This document shows positions 44,001-51,967 of a stretch of DNA of 64,000 nt, piece after piece. A program made the translations under genes and the position numbers. Positions within the stretch are counted from its first letter, which is position 1; each line of letters starts with the position of its first letter. Below the pieces are notes generated by a model. It was not told the origin of the DNA. It ran no database searches and saw only the letters and a list, made by a program, of their open reading frames with translations. Source of the stretch: Singulisphaera sp. GP187 (GTDB lineage: Bacteria > Planctomycetota > Phycisphaerae > Phycisphaerales > SM1A02); contig CAMAXY010000002.1 in the NCBI GenBank assembly GCA_945862215.1, forward strand, positions 1-64,000, in the 5' to 3' direction.

Positions 44001-45020
44001 ATTTGCATCGACGTCGGTCATAGGTTGAAACGCGCTCGTCGGCACGGGACTGCGTGCTTGGCCCGACGGCTGCCATTCGAGAAATACGCGAGCGTCGCCA
44101 CCACCTTCGTAGTAATCCACACGAAATGCATATCGCTGACCAGCCACAAGAGTGACAGTCCCTGCAATCCACTCGAGCGCGCTTTGGGGAACCCAAGCAT
44201 CTATCACGGGAAGTCCATTGATCCACAATCGGAAACCATCATCACTGCGAGAGAAAAAGGTGTACACACCTGACGTTGGCGCAGTCAGCGTGCCCATCCA
44301 ACGCACAGAAAATTCGTTCTGTGGAACGAGCGGATCGGGCGACCCCCCTGCCCAGTCAAATGAAATAGTTGGATCGATGCGGACAAGAACCCGTCGTCGA
44401 AAATCTCCAGCCTGACTGACTTCATCGTCAAAGTACTGCGCAATCAAGCCGGTAGCAAACAAAGCTTCGTCTGAATCTGCCATACCGTTTCCATCGCCGT
44501 CTTCACAATCCTGACACTCATCAGGTACTCCGTCGAGATTTGCATCCAACGATGTGCCCGATGAGATGTCCAAATGGTCTGCGATGTTGTTGCCGTTGCA
44601 ATCTGCAAAATCGAAAAACACAGACGCATTTGATTTGTATTCAAATGGCGCATCGTTTCCAAATCGCTCAAATCTGCGCGGTGAAAAATCTGCTTGCGGA
44701 GCGACGAGTTCGGCTGCCGATCGCGCTGTTGGAGGAAATTCAAAAAGTTGAAGCGAAGGAATCTGTGCGGGGCGCGCGGCGGCCTTCTTGGATGACTGTG
44801 TGGATGAATCGGCGGCTGAAACGGTGTCATCCACGCGATTGACTCCCACCCACGAGGCGCGACTATTGCTTTGAATCTCCGTGACTTCGATCTGATCCGT
44901 GTTTTCGTCTTGGCTTGGGCGAGGGGAAATCGCTCCATCAACAACTGGACTCTGTCCTTGTGCTACTACTGACAAGCCAAGAAGCAGAGCAAAAATAATT
45001 ATTTTATTTAAATGAGACAT
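41031..45020 (-). CDS. Giant secreted multidomain protein: PA14, LamG, thrombospondin-3-like repeats, dockerin-like end
   Basis: A 1329-residue protein. It has a signal peptide (MSHLNKIIIFALLLGLSVVAQG), a disordered segment, a first CN-x-NG-x-x-D repeat near 135-180, a PA14 domain (about 190-330, DDGFRLWINGLPVIDAW), a LamG-like lectin domain (about 390-640, SFTVEAWVKIDTL), and many Cys-Asp-x-Asn-x-NG-x-x-D-x-C-x-I repeats resembling thrombospondin type 3 calcium loops. Two copies of a ~110-residue domain (LWSDPN-DGIP-DAQV ... GTSFFVG) lie among these repeats. It ends with the paired motif DLNGDGTVGGLDLAIVLSSW / DINNDGVVDGLDLAILLSAWG. Probably a calcium-stiffened extracellular glycan-binding protein. 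Confidence 0.88.
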   Translation of the reverse strand: MSHLNKIIIFALLLGLSVVAQGQSPVVDGAISPRPSQDENTDQIEVTEIQSNSRASWVGVNRVDDTVSAADSSTQSSKKAAARPAQIPSLQLFEFPPTARSAAELVAPQADFSPRRFERFGNDAPFEYKSNASVFFDFADCNGNNIADHLDISSGTSLDANLDGVPDECQDCEDGDGNGMADSDEALFATGLIAQYFDDEVSQAGDFRRRVLVRIDPTISFDWAGGSPDPLVPQNEFSVRWMGTLTAPTSGVYTFFSRSDDGFRLWINGLPVIDAWVPQSALEWIAGTVTLVAGQRYAFRVDYYEGGGDARVFLEWQPSGQARSPVPTSAFQPMTDVDANGIPDLTRDCNANGIADSTEIATGAAIDCNHNCIIDSCEPTAADVSGYWRFEQSSQQVVDSGPFGLTGNGVGLLPSTSRPNQFVPATSQENESATGLAPSSNNTGHFVVNDPQGECASNGNSFTVEAWVKIDTLATGSTSEGRQTLVQRKRLTDGDKFLDWMFLVQAADYPNVGIRNFGSQWNEKSIALVFGNGGTANSSFWTVSSRLSISDNQWHYVAAIFDAGRSEVTFVLDQQMDKVMFLSQGRVLTNAPLVIGAHTSTTGQFNQRVKGSVDELRISGRALEPALLLARPGTADCNENSVPDGCDLDSGFGDCNANGVLDVCEPDCNNNGTADACEITGGAPDCNQDGVLDSCQLTNNDCDQNGVPDDCQLAVGDCNSNGIVDSCDIAADPSLDCDLNSALDICQILTPQLYRLSDTGPEFGVRSIGTDMAWLTQFRVADNANLITAIECMFVMMPDNHPVTVYLWSDPNNDGIPDDAQVLASVATTAAPLSQMRRFDIADIDVGPNGTSFFVGAITNTNAVTSLFPAAVDTSGAAIFNRSWIIGKNSTINPNALADGAEEFSRLEDSLPFPGKWILGGVSLRRQNDCNINNQLDVCDIANGISADVNSSGTPDECEDCNENGVLDNVDIANGTSPDCQLDGIPDECQTSLFSQDCNDDNIPDLCQLVNQDCNENGILDSCDLTSGESQDSNGSGIPDECEDCNQNGLIDSTDIATGFSLDCQSDGIPDECQLGDPPTESVYLLDDGTREGNYGVTAAADLVWLNQFNTVAGSEWIGGISVVIGNGISSHPYEVILWSDPNGDGIPNDAQVIAQASTTVRDPNTSIFHTTFITPTEVGPAGTSFFVGVYFQDPYGNQAVTPADLSGPLFRSWISFGSIGTVNINNLSASVIYGYLTQANVLVRAEGFDGILPNDCNFNGVPDECDGVLSCGCDADLNGDGTVGGLDLAIVLSSWATSGKAAAGDINNDGVVDGLDLAILLSAWGLCN
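41800..43090. repeat. Imperfect DNA repeats encoding calcium-binding TSP3-like units
   Basis: Related 36-42-base units with the recurring core ATTGCAATC plus GA/CA-rich spacers encode successive CN-x-NG-x-x-D-x-C blocks. They fall in two clusters (about 41800-42240 and 42780-43090), with shorter stretches near 43900-44000 and 44480-44600. The copies differ at many bases, so they are coding repeats and not a tandem satellite. Confidence 0.75.
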
Positions 45021-45117
45021 CCAATAAATATATATGAGATAGAACGCTATGCAAATTTATTTTGAAGAAATTTACAGTTAATAAATAGGGTTCTCAGACC
45101 ATCACTTACCAGTAATT

Positions 45118-45990
45118 TTATTTACGCCGACGGGCTTTCACAAGATTCTTGATGGACTGCCGAGCAGAATCGCCACTATTCGCACCCATTGCTCCAGCAT
45201 TTCGCCCTTCTTGACGGCCCTGTCCCGCCGCACCACCACCCGAACTTTGCATCTGCGAATTGAGTTCGCGAATTCTTTGGCGCATCCGAAGAACGCCATT
45301 TACTCCACCACCCTGCAAGTATGCAGAAGCCGCAGCATTCGCTTCTGAAAAGAGACCATCAAAGATGATTGTGCTCGTGGCGACATCAATGCTGATTCCC
45401 ACAACGCCCAGATCGGAGATGAGTGAAACAACTGCATCGATCCGTTCATCATCCTTGGCAACATTGCTTGAGATCAGCGATGCGAGCGCGCGCGTCGTCG
45501 TGATGTGGATCGGCTCGTTCAATCGACGCATATCGACAACTGCTTGCATAGCAGGTTCCATCTTGTCTCTTGTCATCAATTTCACATCGCGCTGTTCTCC
45601 ATTAAGTACGAAGATTCGACTTGAAATATTCGCAAGCGCCATTGCCAATGCACGACCCGTTGCAATGTTGCCTTGTGAATATGGGTCAGAAATATCTCGC
45701 GCACGCTCCTCTGCGGATAAGACCTTATCGATCGAACCACCCGTACCGCCTTGCGGAATCGTCAAAGCGCGAACACCCATTTCGTGCAGAAGCCAGAGGC
45801 ACCACTGAATTGGAGCGTCAGTCATGGTCTGCCCGGATGCAAGTCCTTGCCCAAGAACTCCGCCGATGGATGGAACAAGCGGTTCCTTTGCCGCAATCAA
45901 TGGCAAAAGCGCGTTGAGCACACTTCCAAGCGTTTCTTGAGTTTGAATTGTCAGTTCGATTTGTTGACCGTTGAGAATCATTGAAGGCAT
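45118..45990 (-). CDS. Hypothetical protein, 290 residues
   Basis: No family recognised. It lacks a signal peptide and begins with a beta segment (MPSMILNGQQIELTIQTQE). The middle is predicted helix/strand alternation with GGTGGSIDKVLSAEERARDISDPYS and SSRIFVLNGEQRDVKLMTRDK. The C-terminus turns Gly/Gln/Arg-rich and ends in a basic tail (KNLVKARRRK), which could bind nucleic acid or polyanion. AGG lies about 8 bases before the first ATG; a second ATG is three codons in. It stands divergent from the GH29 gene (33-base gap) and downstream of the giant gene in an A+T-rich setting. Real gene by codon structure, unknown role. Confidence 0.7.
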   Translation of the reverse strand: MPSMILNGQQIELTIQTQETLGSVLNALLPLIAAKEPLVPSIGGVLGQGLASGQTMTDAPIQWCLWLLHEMGVRALTIPQGGTGGSIDKVLSAEERARDISDPYSQGNIATGRALAMALANISSRIFVLNGEQRDVKLMTRDKMEPAMQAVVDMRRLNEPIHITTTRALASLISSNVAKDDERIDAVVSLISDLGVVGISIDVATSTIIFDGLFSEANAAASAYLQGGGVNGVLRMRQRIRELNSQMQSSGGGAAGQGRQEGRNAGAMGANSGDSARQSIKNLVKARRRK

Positions 45991-46023
45991 ACAAGAAGCC
46001 TATCGGTTTCGTACCGTATTCGC

Positions 46024-48108
46024 ATGCGTATACGAAGATTGCTCGCTCAATTTTTTTCACTCGCCCTTACGACGAGTGCCATCACATCGAATATGCCTTG
46101 CGCTGCTGATGAAATCACTCCGCCTGATTTCGCGTGGTGGCGAGAAGCACGATTTGGAATGTTTGTGCATTGGGGTTTGTATAGCGAAGCGGGAAGTGTT
46201 TGGAAGGAGCGATTTCTGCCTGGGTGGAGCGAGTGGATGCTCAATCGCAAGAAGATTCCTCCCGAGGAGTATTACGCAGAGTTGATGCCACGATTTGATC
46301 CTGCAGATTTCGACGCGAATGCGTGGGTGCTCGCCGCAAAAAATGCTGGGATGAAATACATCGTGATCACGACAAAGCATCACGAAGGATTTGCGAATTG
46401 GCCAAGCGCCGTCAGCGATCGAGATATTGCTGCAACGAAATTTGGAAAACCATTTTCAGAAGGTGGGCGCGGTCGCGATCCACTACGAGAACTCGCTGAC
46501 GCATGCGAACGCCACGGAATGAAGCTGGGATTTTATTACTCACTATTGGATTGGGCGCATCCAGACTATCTCCCACGCCGCGAGTGGGACGTGCGACCAA
46601 TCGATGGCGCGGAGTACGCCCGTTACGCACAATTTATGCGTGCGCAAGTGAAAGAACTTCTTGATGGACGATATGGAAAGATTGCTGTGCTTTGGGGCGA
46701 TGGAGATTGGGAACACGGAGCACGCGAACATACGAGCGATGAGATTGTTGCGATGGCGCGTGCGTTACAGCCTGGAATTCTTGTGAACAATCGTTGGGCT
46801 CTGCCAGGTGATTATGCGACGCCAGAAAATTCGATCCCAGATGCAATACTTGATCGTCCGTGGGAGACCTGCATGACACTTAATGGATCTTGGGGATATG
46901 CGCGTGACGATCATGATTTCAAAGCCGCGCCAGTCGTCTTGCAAAATCTCGCAGATATTGTTTCCAAAGGCGGGAATTATCTTCTGAACATTGGACCAGA
47001 TGGACGCGGGCGAATCGATCCGGAATCGCTTGCAGTGCTTGCAGGGATCGGTCAGTGGATGCAAGCGCATTCGGCATCTATATATAGGAATGGACATACG
47101 CCACTTCCCATTCCAGAGTGGGGACGATGGACGATGGGGACAAATCAAGACGGCAGCACAACAATCAACGCGCATATTTTTTCGCCTCCAAAATCAGGAT
47201 TGATTCGTCTTGACGGGGTCATCGATAATCCGGCAGCGGTACGTGTGCTTGGTAGAGAGTTTGCTGCGCCGACATTTCGTCGAGAGGGTCCAGACTTGAT
47301 CGTCAATCTTGATTCTTCTGTCTTGGATGCAATTTCGAAAACATCTGCACATTCTGTAATTGCGATTGACTTTATGACACCTCCCAGAATCTTGACCGCG
47401 CCTGTGATCGTGGGAGATGATCGGATGTTCGTTGGCACATCGACCGTGCGCTTTGCGCTACCGCCAACTGGCGCAACGATTCATGTCACAACTGATGGAT
47501 CGCAACCAAATGCGAACACGCTTGCGCTCACTTCGAATCCTCAGGGTGAATTCGCAATCGTGCTCGACCGAACTTCGACTTTGCGGGCGCGAACAAGTTG
47601 GCAGGGAAACATGAGCAATGCCGAGACAACACTCACTTTCGTGCGCAGCGAATTATTGCCAGCGAAAAAATGTGGCGACACTGTCGGTCTTGATGCACGA
47701 GTGATTGTCGGCACATTTGAAATCGTTCCAGCGAATGATGCTTTTGAAAACGCGACGCAGAAGAGCGTGATGCAATCGGTTGCGATTCCAGTCGGCGTGC
47801 CCGCCGACCGATACGCAATACAACTTCGCGGCATGATCGATGTGCCAGCAAGCGGTGTCTATCGATTCGAACTCGCAAGCGATGATGGGAGTGAGTTATG
47901 GATCGACGGCGTACGTGTCATCAATAACGGCGGATTGCATGGGGCTGTACCAAAGGTCGGTGATGTCGCACTTGCGATTGGTTGTCACGATCTTGATGTT
48001 CGAATGTTCGAGTCTGTTGGAAGTGAAGCGCTTGCTCTTCGTTGGCGACTGCCGATGACGACACAATTCGCGGAGATCCCTCTGGAAGCTTTTCGCAGCA
48101 AGCGCTGA
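46024..48108 (+). CDS. GH29 alpha-L-fucosidase with C-terminal PA14 domain
   Basis: Exported (MRIRRLLAQFFSLALTTSAI... signal peptide) glycosidase that removes alpha-linked L-fucose. The catalytic domain has FGMFVHWGLYSEAGS, YIVITTKHHEGFANWPS and IAVLWGDGDWE, where Asp226 corresponds to the GH29 nucleophile. GNYLLNIGPDGRG marks the end of the barrel. A beta domain and a chitobiase-type segment (TIHVTTDGSQPN) follow, then a PA14 domain (about 565-690, FELASDDGSELWIDGVRV) that may bind glycans. The 694-residue length is explained by these additions. It converges with a second GH29 gene 12 bases downstream. Confidence 0.93.
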   Translation: MRIRRLLAQFFSLALTTSAITSNMPCAADEITPPDFAWWREARFGMFVHWGLYSEAGSVWKERFLPGWSEWMLNRKKIPPEEYYAELMPRFDPADFDANAWVLAAKNAGMKYIVITTKHHEGFANWPSAVSDRDIAATKFGKPFSEGGRGRDPLRELADACERHGMKLGFYYSLLDWAHPDYLPRREWDVRPIDGAEYARYAQFMRAQVKELLDGRYGKIAVLWGDGDWEHGAREHTSDEIVAMARALQPGILVNNRWALPGDYATPENSIPDAILDRPWETCMTLNGSWGYARDDHDFKAAPVVLQNLADIVSKGGNYLLNIGPDGRGRIDPESLAVLAGIGQWMQAHSASIYRNGHTPLPIPEWGRWTMGTNQDGSTTINAHIFSPPKSGLIRLDGVIDNPAAVRVLGREFAAPTFRREGPDLIVNLDSSVLDAISKTSAHSVIAIDFMTPPRILTAPVIVGDDRMFVGTSTVRFALPPTGATIHVTTDGSQPNANTLALTSNPQGEFAIVLDRTSTLRARTSWQGNMSNAETTLTFVRSELLPAKKCGDTVGLDARVIVGTFEIVPANDAFENATQKSVMQSVAIPVGVPADRYAIQLRGMIDVPASGVYRFELASDDGSELWIDGVRVINNGGLHGAVPKVGDVALAIGCHDLDVRMFESVGSEALALRWRLPMTTQFAEIPLEAFRSKR

Positions 48109-48120
48109 ACAATGTGCGAA

Positions 48121-49944
48121 TCACCTCGCAAGCGGCACAAGCGTGATTGATCGCAGGTTCATTACTGCGGAACCTGCCTTCGACAACGGCTTCACCACAA
48201 TTTCGAAATCGCCGGTGGGACACGCGATCGTTCCCATATCCACTGCTTTGAAATCGCACCAGTTTGCGCTGGCTTGAATGGTTGATTCAACGCTTTCGGT
48301 TCCAGCATCCGAAACCGAAACGCGATATCGACTGCCTCCTTCATTTGGAGCCGCTGCGACGTCTGCAGTCACGTTATATTTTCCCCCCGATTGAAGTCGA
48401 ACTGCCCATCGTGCAGTTCCGTCAACATCTGTCCAGTAACCAATGTTGTCACACTTTTCCTCATAGATCAAGCGACCGCGCAACTCTGCGTCCTTCGCCG
48501 TCAAATGAAATATCCCAGCTGTGTCGGGAAGAACTGCGAATGCGACAACTTTCGGTTCTCCAGCAATATCAACTGCGATCACACTACTCACATCATCTGG
48601 TGCAACGACTGGAATTGAGATCGCCCAACCATCACCTTGTCGGGATGCTTTCGCAGCGAATCCTGTTGCGCCCAAAAGACGCGCAGAAAGAACTTCGCTG
48701 GTCAAACCAGGAATGAACAGCGCATTCGTACTGCCATCTACAGATTTCGGCCATTCAAAGATGTGAAAATAAAGTCTCATTTGACCATTCGGCAACGACT
48801 TCTGCGTGCAGCGTCCCCAAGGCAAGCGAACAAATGGGCTCGCGTGTGTTCCATAAATTGCATCGCCGTTCGTTTCCATCCATTGACCGATGCGCATAAG
48901 TCGATCAATTGATTCTTGCGGAATTTGTCCATTGGCTTGCGGGCCAACGTTGAGCAAGAAGTTTCCACCTTTGCTTGCGATGTCACAAAGCATGCGAATC
49001 ATTTCTTGGGCACTTTTCCAATTGTGATCATCGCTTTTGAATCCCCACGTGTCGTTCATGGTCATACATGTTTCCCAATCACGACCTGGAAATCCTGTTG
49101 AAGGAACTTCTTGCTCAGGAGTTCCATAATCGCCCGCCCAATCGCCTTCGCCGTTCATGCCAGCCATTCCTGATCGCCCTTTATCAACACGATTGTTGAT
49201 GATGATGTCTGGATCGAGCGAATGAACATACTTTGCAAGATCAAGACCGTTCTCGTGCGTCCACGACTCTTCCCATTCGCCGTCGAACCAAAGAATTCCA
49301 ATCTTGCCATACTTGCCAGAGACCAATTCTTTCAATTGTTCTTTCATATATCCGATATATCGATCGAAGTCTGCATCTTCATTCTTGCGCGGATCCCATG
49401 AACGGTGCGGAACATAATCGTCGTGGGTCCAATCCATAATCGAGTGATAAAAACACAATTGAATGCCTCCGCGCTCACATGCACGCGCAAGTTCGAGCAA
49501 GATGTCTCGTTTGAATGGAGTTGCCATCACATCAAAATTTGAAACCTTCGAATTCCAAAGTGCAAATCCATCGTGGTGCTTGCTGGTGATGACGATGTAC
49601 TTCTGCCCGGCAAGCTTTGCGATGCGAACCCACTCGTCTGCATTGAAATCAATCGGATTGAACTGCGTCTGCAACTTCATATATTCCACCGGTTGAATTT
49701 TTCCCGAATTCAAAATCCACTCACCCACGCTTGGGATCGACTTACCCTCCCACTGACCAGCTGGAATTGCGTAAAGCCCCCAGTGAATGAACATGCCGAA
49801 GCGTGCATCGCGGAACCATCCCATGCGTCGATCGAGATCGGCTTTCGCCGCAGTTGGCGCGGGTGAAGCGGAAGCCTGCGCCAGAGATTTGGCAGGAAAG
49901 ATCAAAGACAGAACAGCAACACAGCAGAGAATTATTGTTCGCAT
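48121..49944 (-). CDS. GH29 alpha-L-fucosidase
   Basis: Second fucosidase, 607 residues, with signal peptide MRTIILCCVAVLSLIFPAKSLAQA. Motifs match the neighbour: FGMFIHWGLYAIPAGQWEGK, YIVITSKHHDGFALWNSKVS, IGILWFDGEWEE (Asp221 as nucleophile), GGNFLLNVGPQANGQIP. It differs by ending in a jelly-roll-like carbohydrate-binding module (GGKYNVTADVAAAPNEGGS ... GDFEIVVKPLSKAG) in place of PA14. The start at 49944 was chosen for the signal peptide. It lies 4 bases after the thioredoxin-like gene and is likely transcribed with it. The copies are far apart in sequence, so linkage preferences may differ. Confidence 0.95.
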   Translation of the reverse strand: MRTIILCCVAVLSLIFPAKSLAQASASPAPTAAKADLDRRMGWFRDARFGMFIHWGLYAIPAGQWEGKSIPSVGEWILNSGKIQPVEYMKLQTQFNPIDFNADEWVRIAKLAGQKYIVITSKHHDGFALWNSKVSNFDVMATPFKRDILLELARACERGGIQLCFYHSIMDWTHDDYVPHRSWDPRKNEDADFDRYIGYMKEQLKELVSGKYGKIGILWFDGEWEESWTHENGLDLAKYVHSLDPDIIINNRVDKGRSGMAGMNGEGDWAGDYGTPEQEVPSTGFPGRDWETCMTMNDTWGFKSDDHNWKSAQEMIRMLCDIASKGGNFLLNVGPQANGQIPQESIDRLMRIGQWMETNGDAIYGTHASPFVRLPWGRCTQKSLPNGQMRLYFHIFEWPKSVDGSTNALFIPGLTSEVLSARLLGATGFAAKASRQGDGWAISIPVVAPDDVSSVIAVDIAGEPKVVAFAVLPDTAGIFHLTAKDAELRGRLIYEEKCDNIGYWTDVDGTARWAVRLQSGGKYNVTADVAAAPNEGGSRYRVSVSDAGTESVESTIQASANWCDFKAVDMGTIACPTGDFEIVVKPLSKAGSAVMNLRSITLVPLAR

Positions 49945-49948
49945 CAAG

Positions 49949-50527
49949 TCAGCGTACTGCAGTGTCGACCGCATGCATTGCTTCCGCCAATTGGTCGAAG
50001 CTGTGCGATCCCACCATCGTCTGCGACAAGGATCCATCGCGGCGAAGAATAAAAATCGTCGGAATCGAACGAACGGACGAAAATGGTTTGCCTACAGGCG
50101 GCGCTGGTGCGACCATCGGATAAGAAATTGATTTGTCGGCAAGAAATTTCGTCACCGTTGCTTTTGGTTCATTCGATACTCCAATGACGACTAAATCATT
50201 CGGGTATGCCTGAGCAAGTTGTTCCAGAGCTGGAAGAGTCGCTCGACACGGACCGCACCATGTCGCCCAGAAATCAATAAAGACAATCTTGCCTTTCAAT
50301 GTCGAGGGATTCAATTCGCGACCATCAATCGAAGTGAATGAATAGTTCAGTGCAGCAGACGAAACTGTTGATCCGCTTGACTCCATCGGCGCGCGTGGCA
50401 CAATCGGCGCGACATTCTCGGTTGATGTCGTGGCATTGAATACAGCAAGAACAAGCACTCCTGCGACGGCAACGCTTGCAATCAGAGATGCTGCGATCTT
50501 GAAAGACTTCATTCCAGTGCTTTTCAT
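49949..50527 (-). CDS. TlpA/ResA-like membrane-anchored thioredoxin
   Basis: A 192-residue protein with an N-terminal membrane anchor ([20 protein letters not shown]) and a periplasmic thioredoxin fold: [38 protein letters not shown], with the redox pair Cys-Gly-Pro-Cys. The cis-Pro region is [15 protein letters not shown]. It probably reduces or forms disulfides on exported proteins. It precedes the GH29 gene by 4 bases and may support folding of secreted enzymes. It is divergent from the MFS gene with 22 bases between starts. The ATG at 50527 is used; a second in-frame ATG is six codons in. Confidence 0.9.
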   Translation of the reverse strand: MKSTGMKSFKIAASLIASVAVAGVLVLAVFNATTSTENVAPIVPRAPMESSGSTVSSAALNYSFTSIDGRELNPSTLKGKIVFIDFWATWCGPCRATLPALEQLAQAYPNDLVVIGVSNEPKATVTKFLADKSISYPMVAPAPPVGKPFSSVRSIPTIFILRRDGSLSQTMVGSHSFDQLAEAMHAVDTAVR

Positions 50528-50537
50528 ATGTGCGTCT

Positions 50538-50543
50538 TATACT
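50538..50543 (+). promoter_or_regulatory. -10 element TATACT directly before the MFS start codon
   Basis: TATACT is a strong -10 match and ends 6 bases before the ATG at 50550, so the transcript would begin at or next to the start codon (leaderless). No Shine-Dalgarno site fits in the space, and no -35 is evident. Confidence 0.5.
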
Positions 50544-50549
50544 CGCTCT

Positions 50550-51965
50550 ATGACCGAAACGAATGCACCCGACAGACGATGGCTGACACTGTTGGCCATG
50601 ACGGGTTCGCTCTCGATGATCATGCTCGATTCGACTGTGCTTGGCGTCGCGCTGCCAAGTATTCGACAAGAATTAAACTTTGATGATTCGACTTTGGCGT
50701 GGGCCGTCAACGGTTATCTCCTTGCGATGGCTTCGTGGGTTGCGATTGGTGGAAGACTTGGTGATTGGATGGGGCGAATCAATGCGTTTCGATTGGGAAT
50801 GGTTGGATTCATGATCGCATCAATCGGATGCGCGCTTGCGCCAACCGCGTTGATTTTTATTATCGCACGAATCATTCAGGGAATTTGCGCAGGGACAATG
50901 CAACCAGCAAGTTCAGCAATCGTGATCGATATTTATCCAGCGAAACAGCGCGGACGCGCGATGGCGACATACGCGGGTATTTCACTCTTGTTTATGGCTG
51001 GTGGTCCACTGATCGGTGGCGCGCTCGTGCAATTTGCATCTTGGCATTGGTGCTTCTGGCTGAATGTTCCCATCGCACTCATTTCACTCGGATTGACATT
51101 GACCTTGAAAATGAAATCAATTCGTGCGGCAACGCGCAAGACCGACTGGCCATCGATCCTGATCTTGCTCGCGGGTACGCCGCTGCTGGTCAGCGGATTG
51201 CAAGAGCTTGGGCATCACGGTCTCATGACGAAACCTGCTTGGGTTTCAATCGTGATTGGCGTCGTACTCTTGTGCCTCTTCGCGCATCGGCAATTAGGAC
51301 AGACACAACCGACGATCGATCTGCGGCTCTTTCGTGATCGAGGGCTGTTTGGAAACGCATTCTTATTATTGTGCGTCAGCTTCATTAATGTGGGTCAAGG
51401 AATTTATGGCTCCTTTTATATGCAAACGTTTCTTGGTTTCACGCCAATGCAAGCAGGATTAGGGACGCTTCCGCTGCTTGTCCCCGTGCTAGTCGTCATT
51501 CACTTTGCAGGACGCATGTATGACCATCATGGCCCACGCCGTCCAATCATGCTGGGGCTTTGTTTCGTGCTGATTGGAACGGTGATCGAAACAATCGGCG
51601 TCTTCGCATTGAGCTATCCAATTCTTGCGATTGGTATGGCCGTGCTTGGACTTGGATGTGGATTTGCAATGAGCCCAGCGAACGCGGATTCTCTCTCGCG
51701 TGCGCCGATCGCTCAGCGCGGCGAAGCGAGCGGACTTGTACAAATGATGAGGCAGTTTGGATCCACCATCGGCATAGCCTTGATGGTGCTTGTGATGCAT
51801 GGTTTCACTTCGCCCATTGCGCATGAAAATGCAGCATCAACATTAACTGCGCGCGACATTGGATTTGGATTTGGTCTTCATGTCATCGTTGCGTTTGCGG
51901 CATTCGTGGTTGGCTATTTTTGTATTCAGCGAGTAGCAGATCCGCCAGCAGCGAATATCGGCTGA
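50550..51965 (+). CDS. MFS transporter, DHA2 (EmrB/QacA) family
   Basis: A 471-residue membrane protein with about 14 hydrophobic helices. Early LDSTVLGVALPSIRQEL (DHA2 motif D1 area), then GGRLGDWMGRINAFRLGM (motif A) and AKQRGRAMATYAGISLLFMAGGPLIGGALVQF (motif C region) match proton-coupled drug or metabolite exporters. The start at 50550 is chosen because the protein then begins MTETNAPDRRWL just before the first helix. It is divergent from the thioredoxin-like gene and converges on the ABC ATPase gene with two bases between stops. Substrate unknown. Confidence 0.92.
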   Translation: MTETNAPDRRWLTLLAMTGSLSMIMLDSTVLGVALPSIRQELNFDDSTLAWAVNGYLLAMASWVAIGGRLGDWMGRINAFRLGMVGFMIASIGCALAPTALIFIIARIIQGICAGTMQPASSAIVIDIYPAKQRGRAMATYAGISLLFMAGGPLIGGALVQFASWHWCFWLNVPIALISLGLTLTLKMKSIRAATRKTDWPSILILLAGTPLLVSGLQELGHHGLMTKPAWVSIVIGVVLLCLFAHRQLGQTQPTIDLRLFRDRGLFGNAFLLLCVSFINVGQGIYGSFYMQTFLGFTPMQAGLGTLPLLVPVLVVIHFAGRMYDHHGPRRPIMLGLCFVLIGTVIETIGVFALSYPILAIGMAVLGLGCGFAMSPANADSLSRAPIAQRGEASGLVQMMRQFGSTIGIALMVLVMHGFTSPIAHENAASTLTARDIGFGFGLHVIVAFAAFVVGYFCIQRVADPPAANIG

Positions 51966-51967
51966 AA

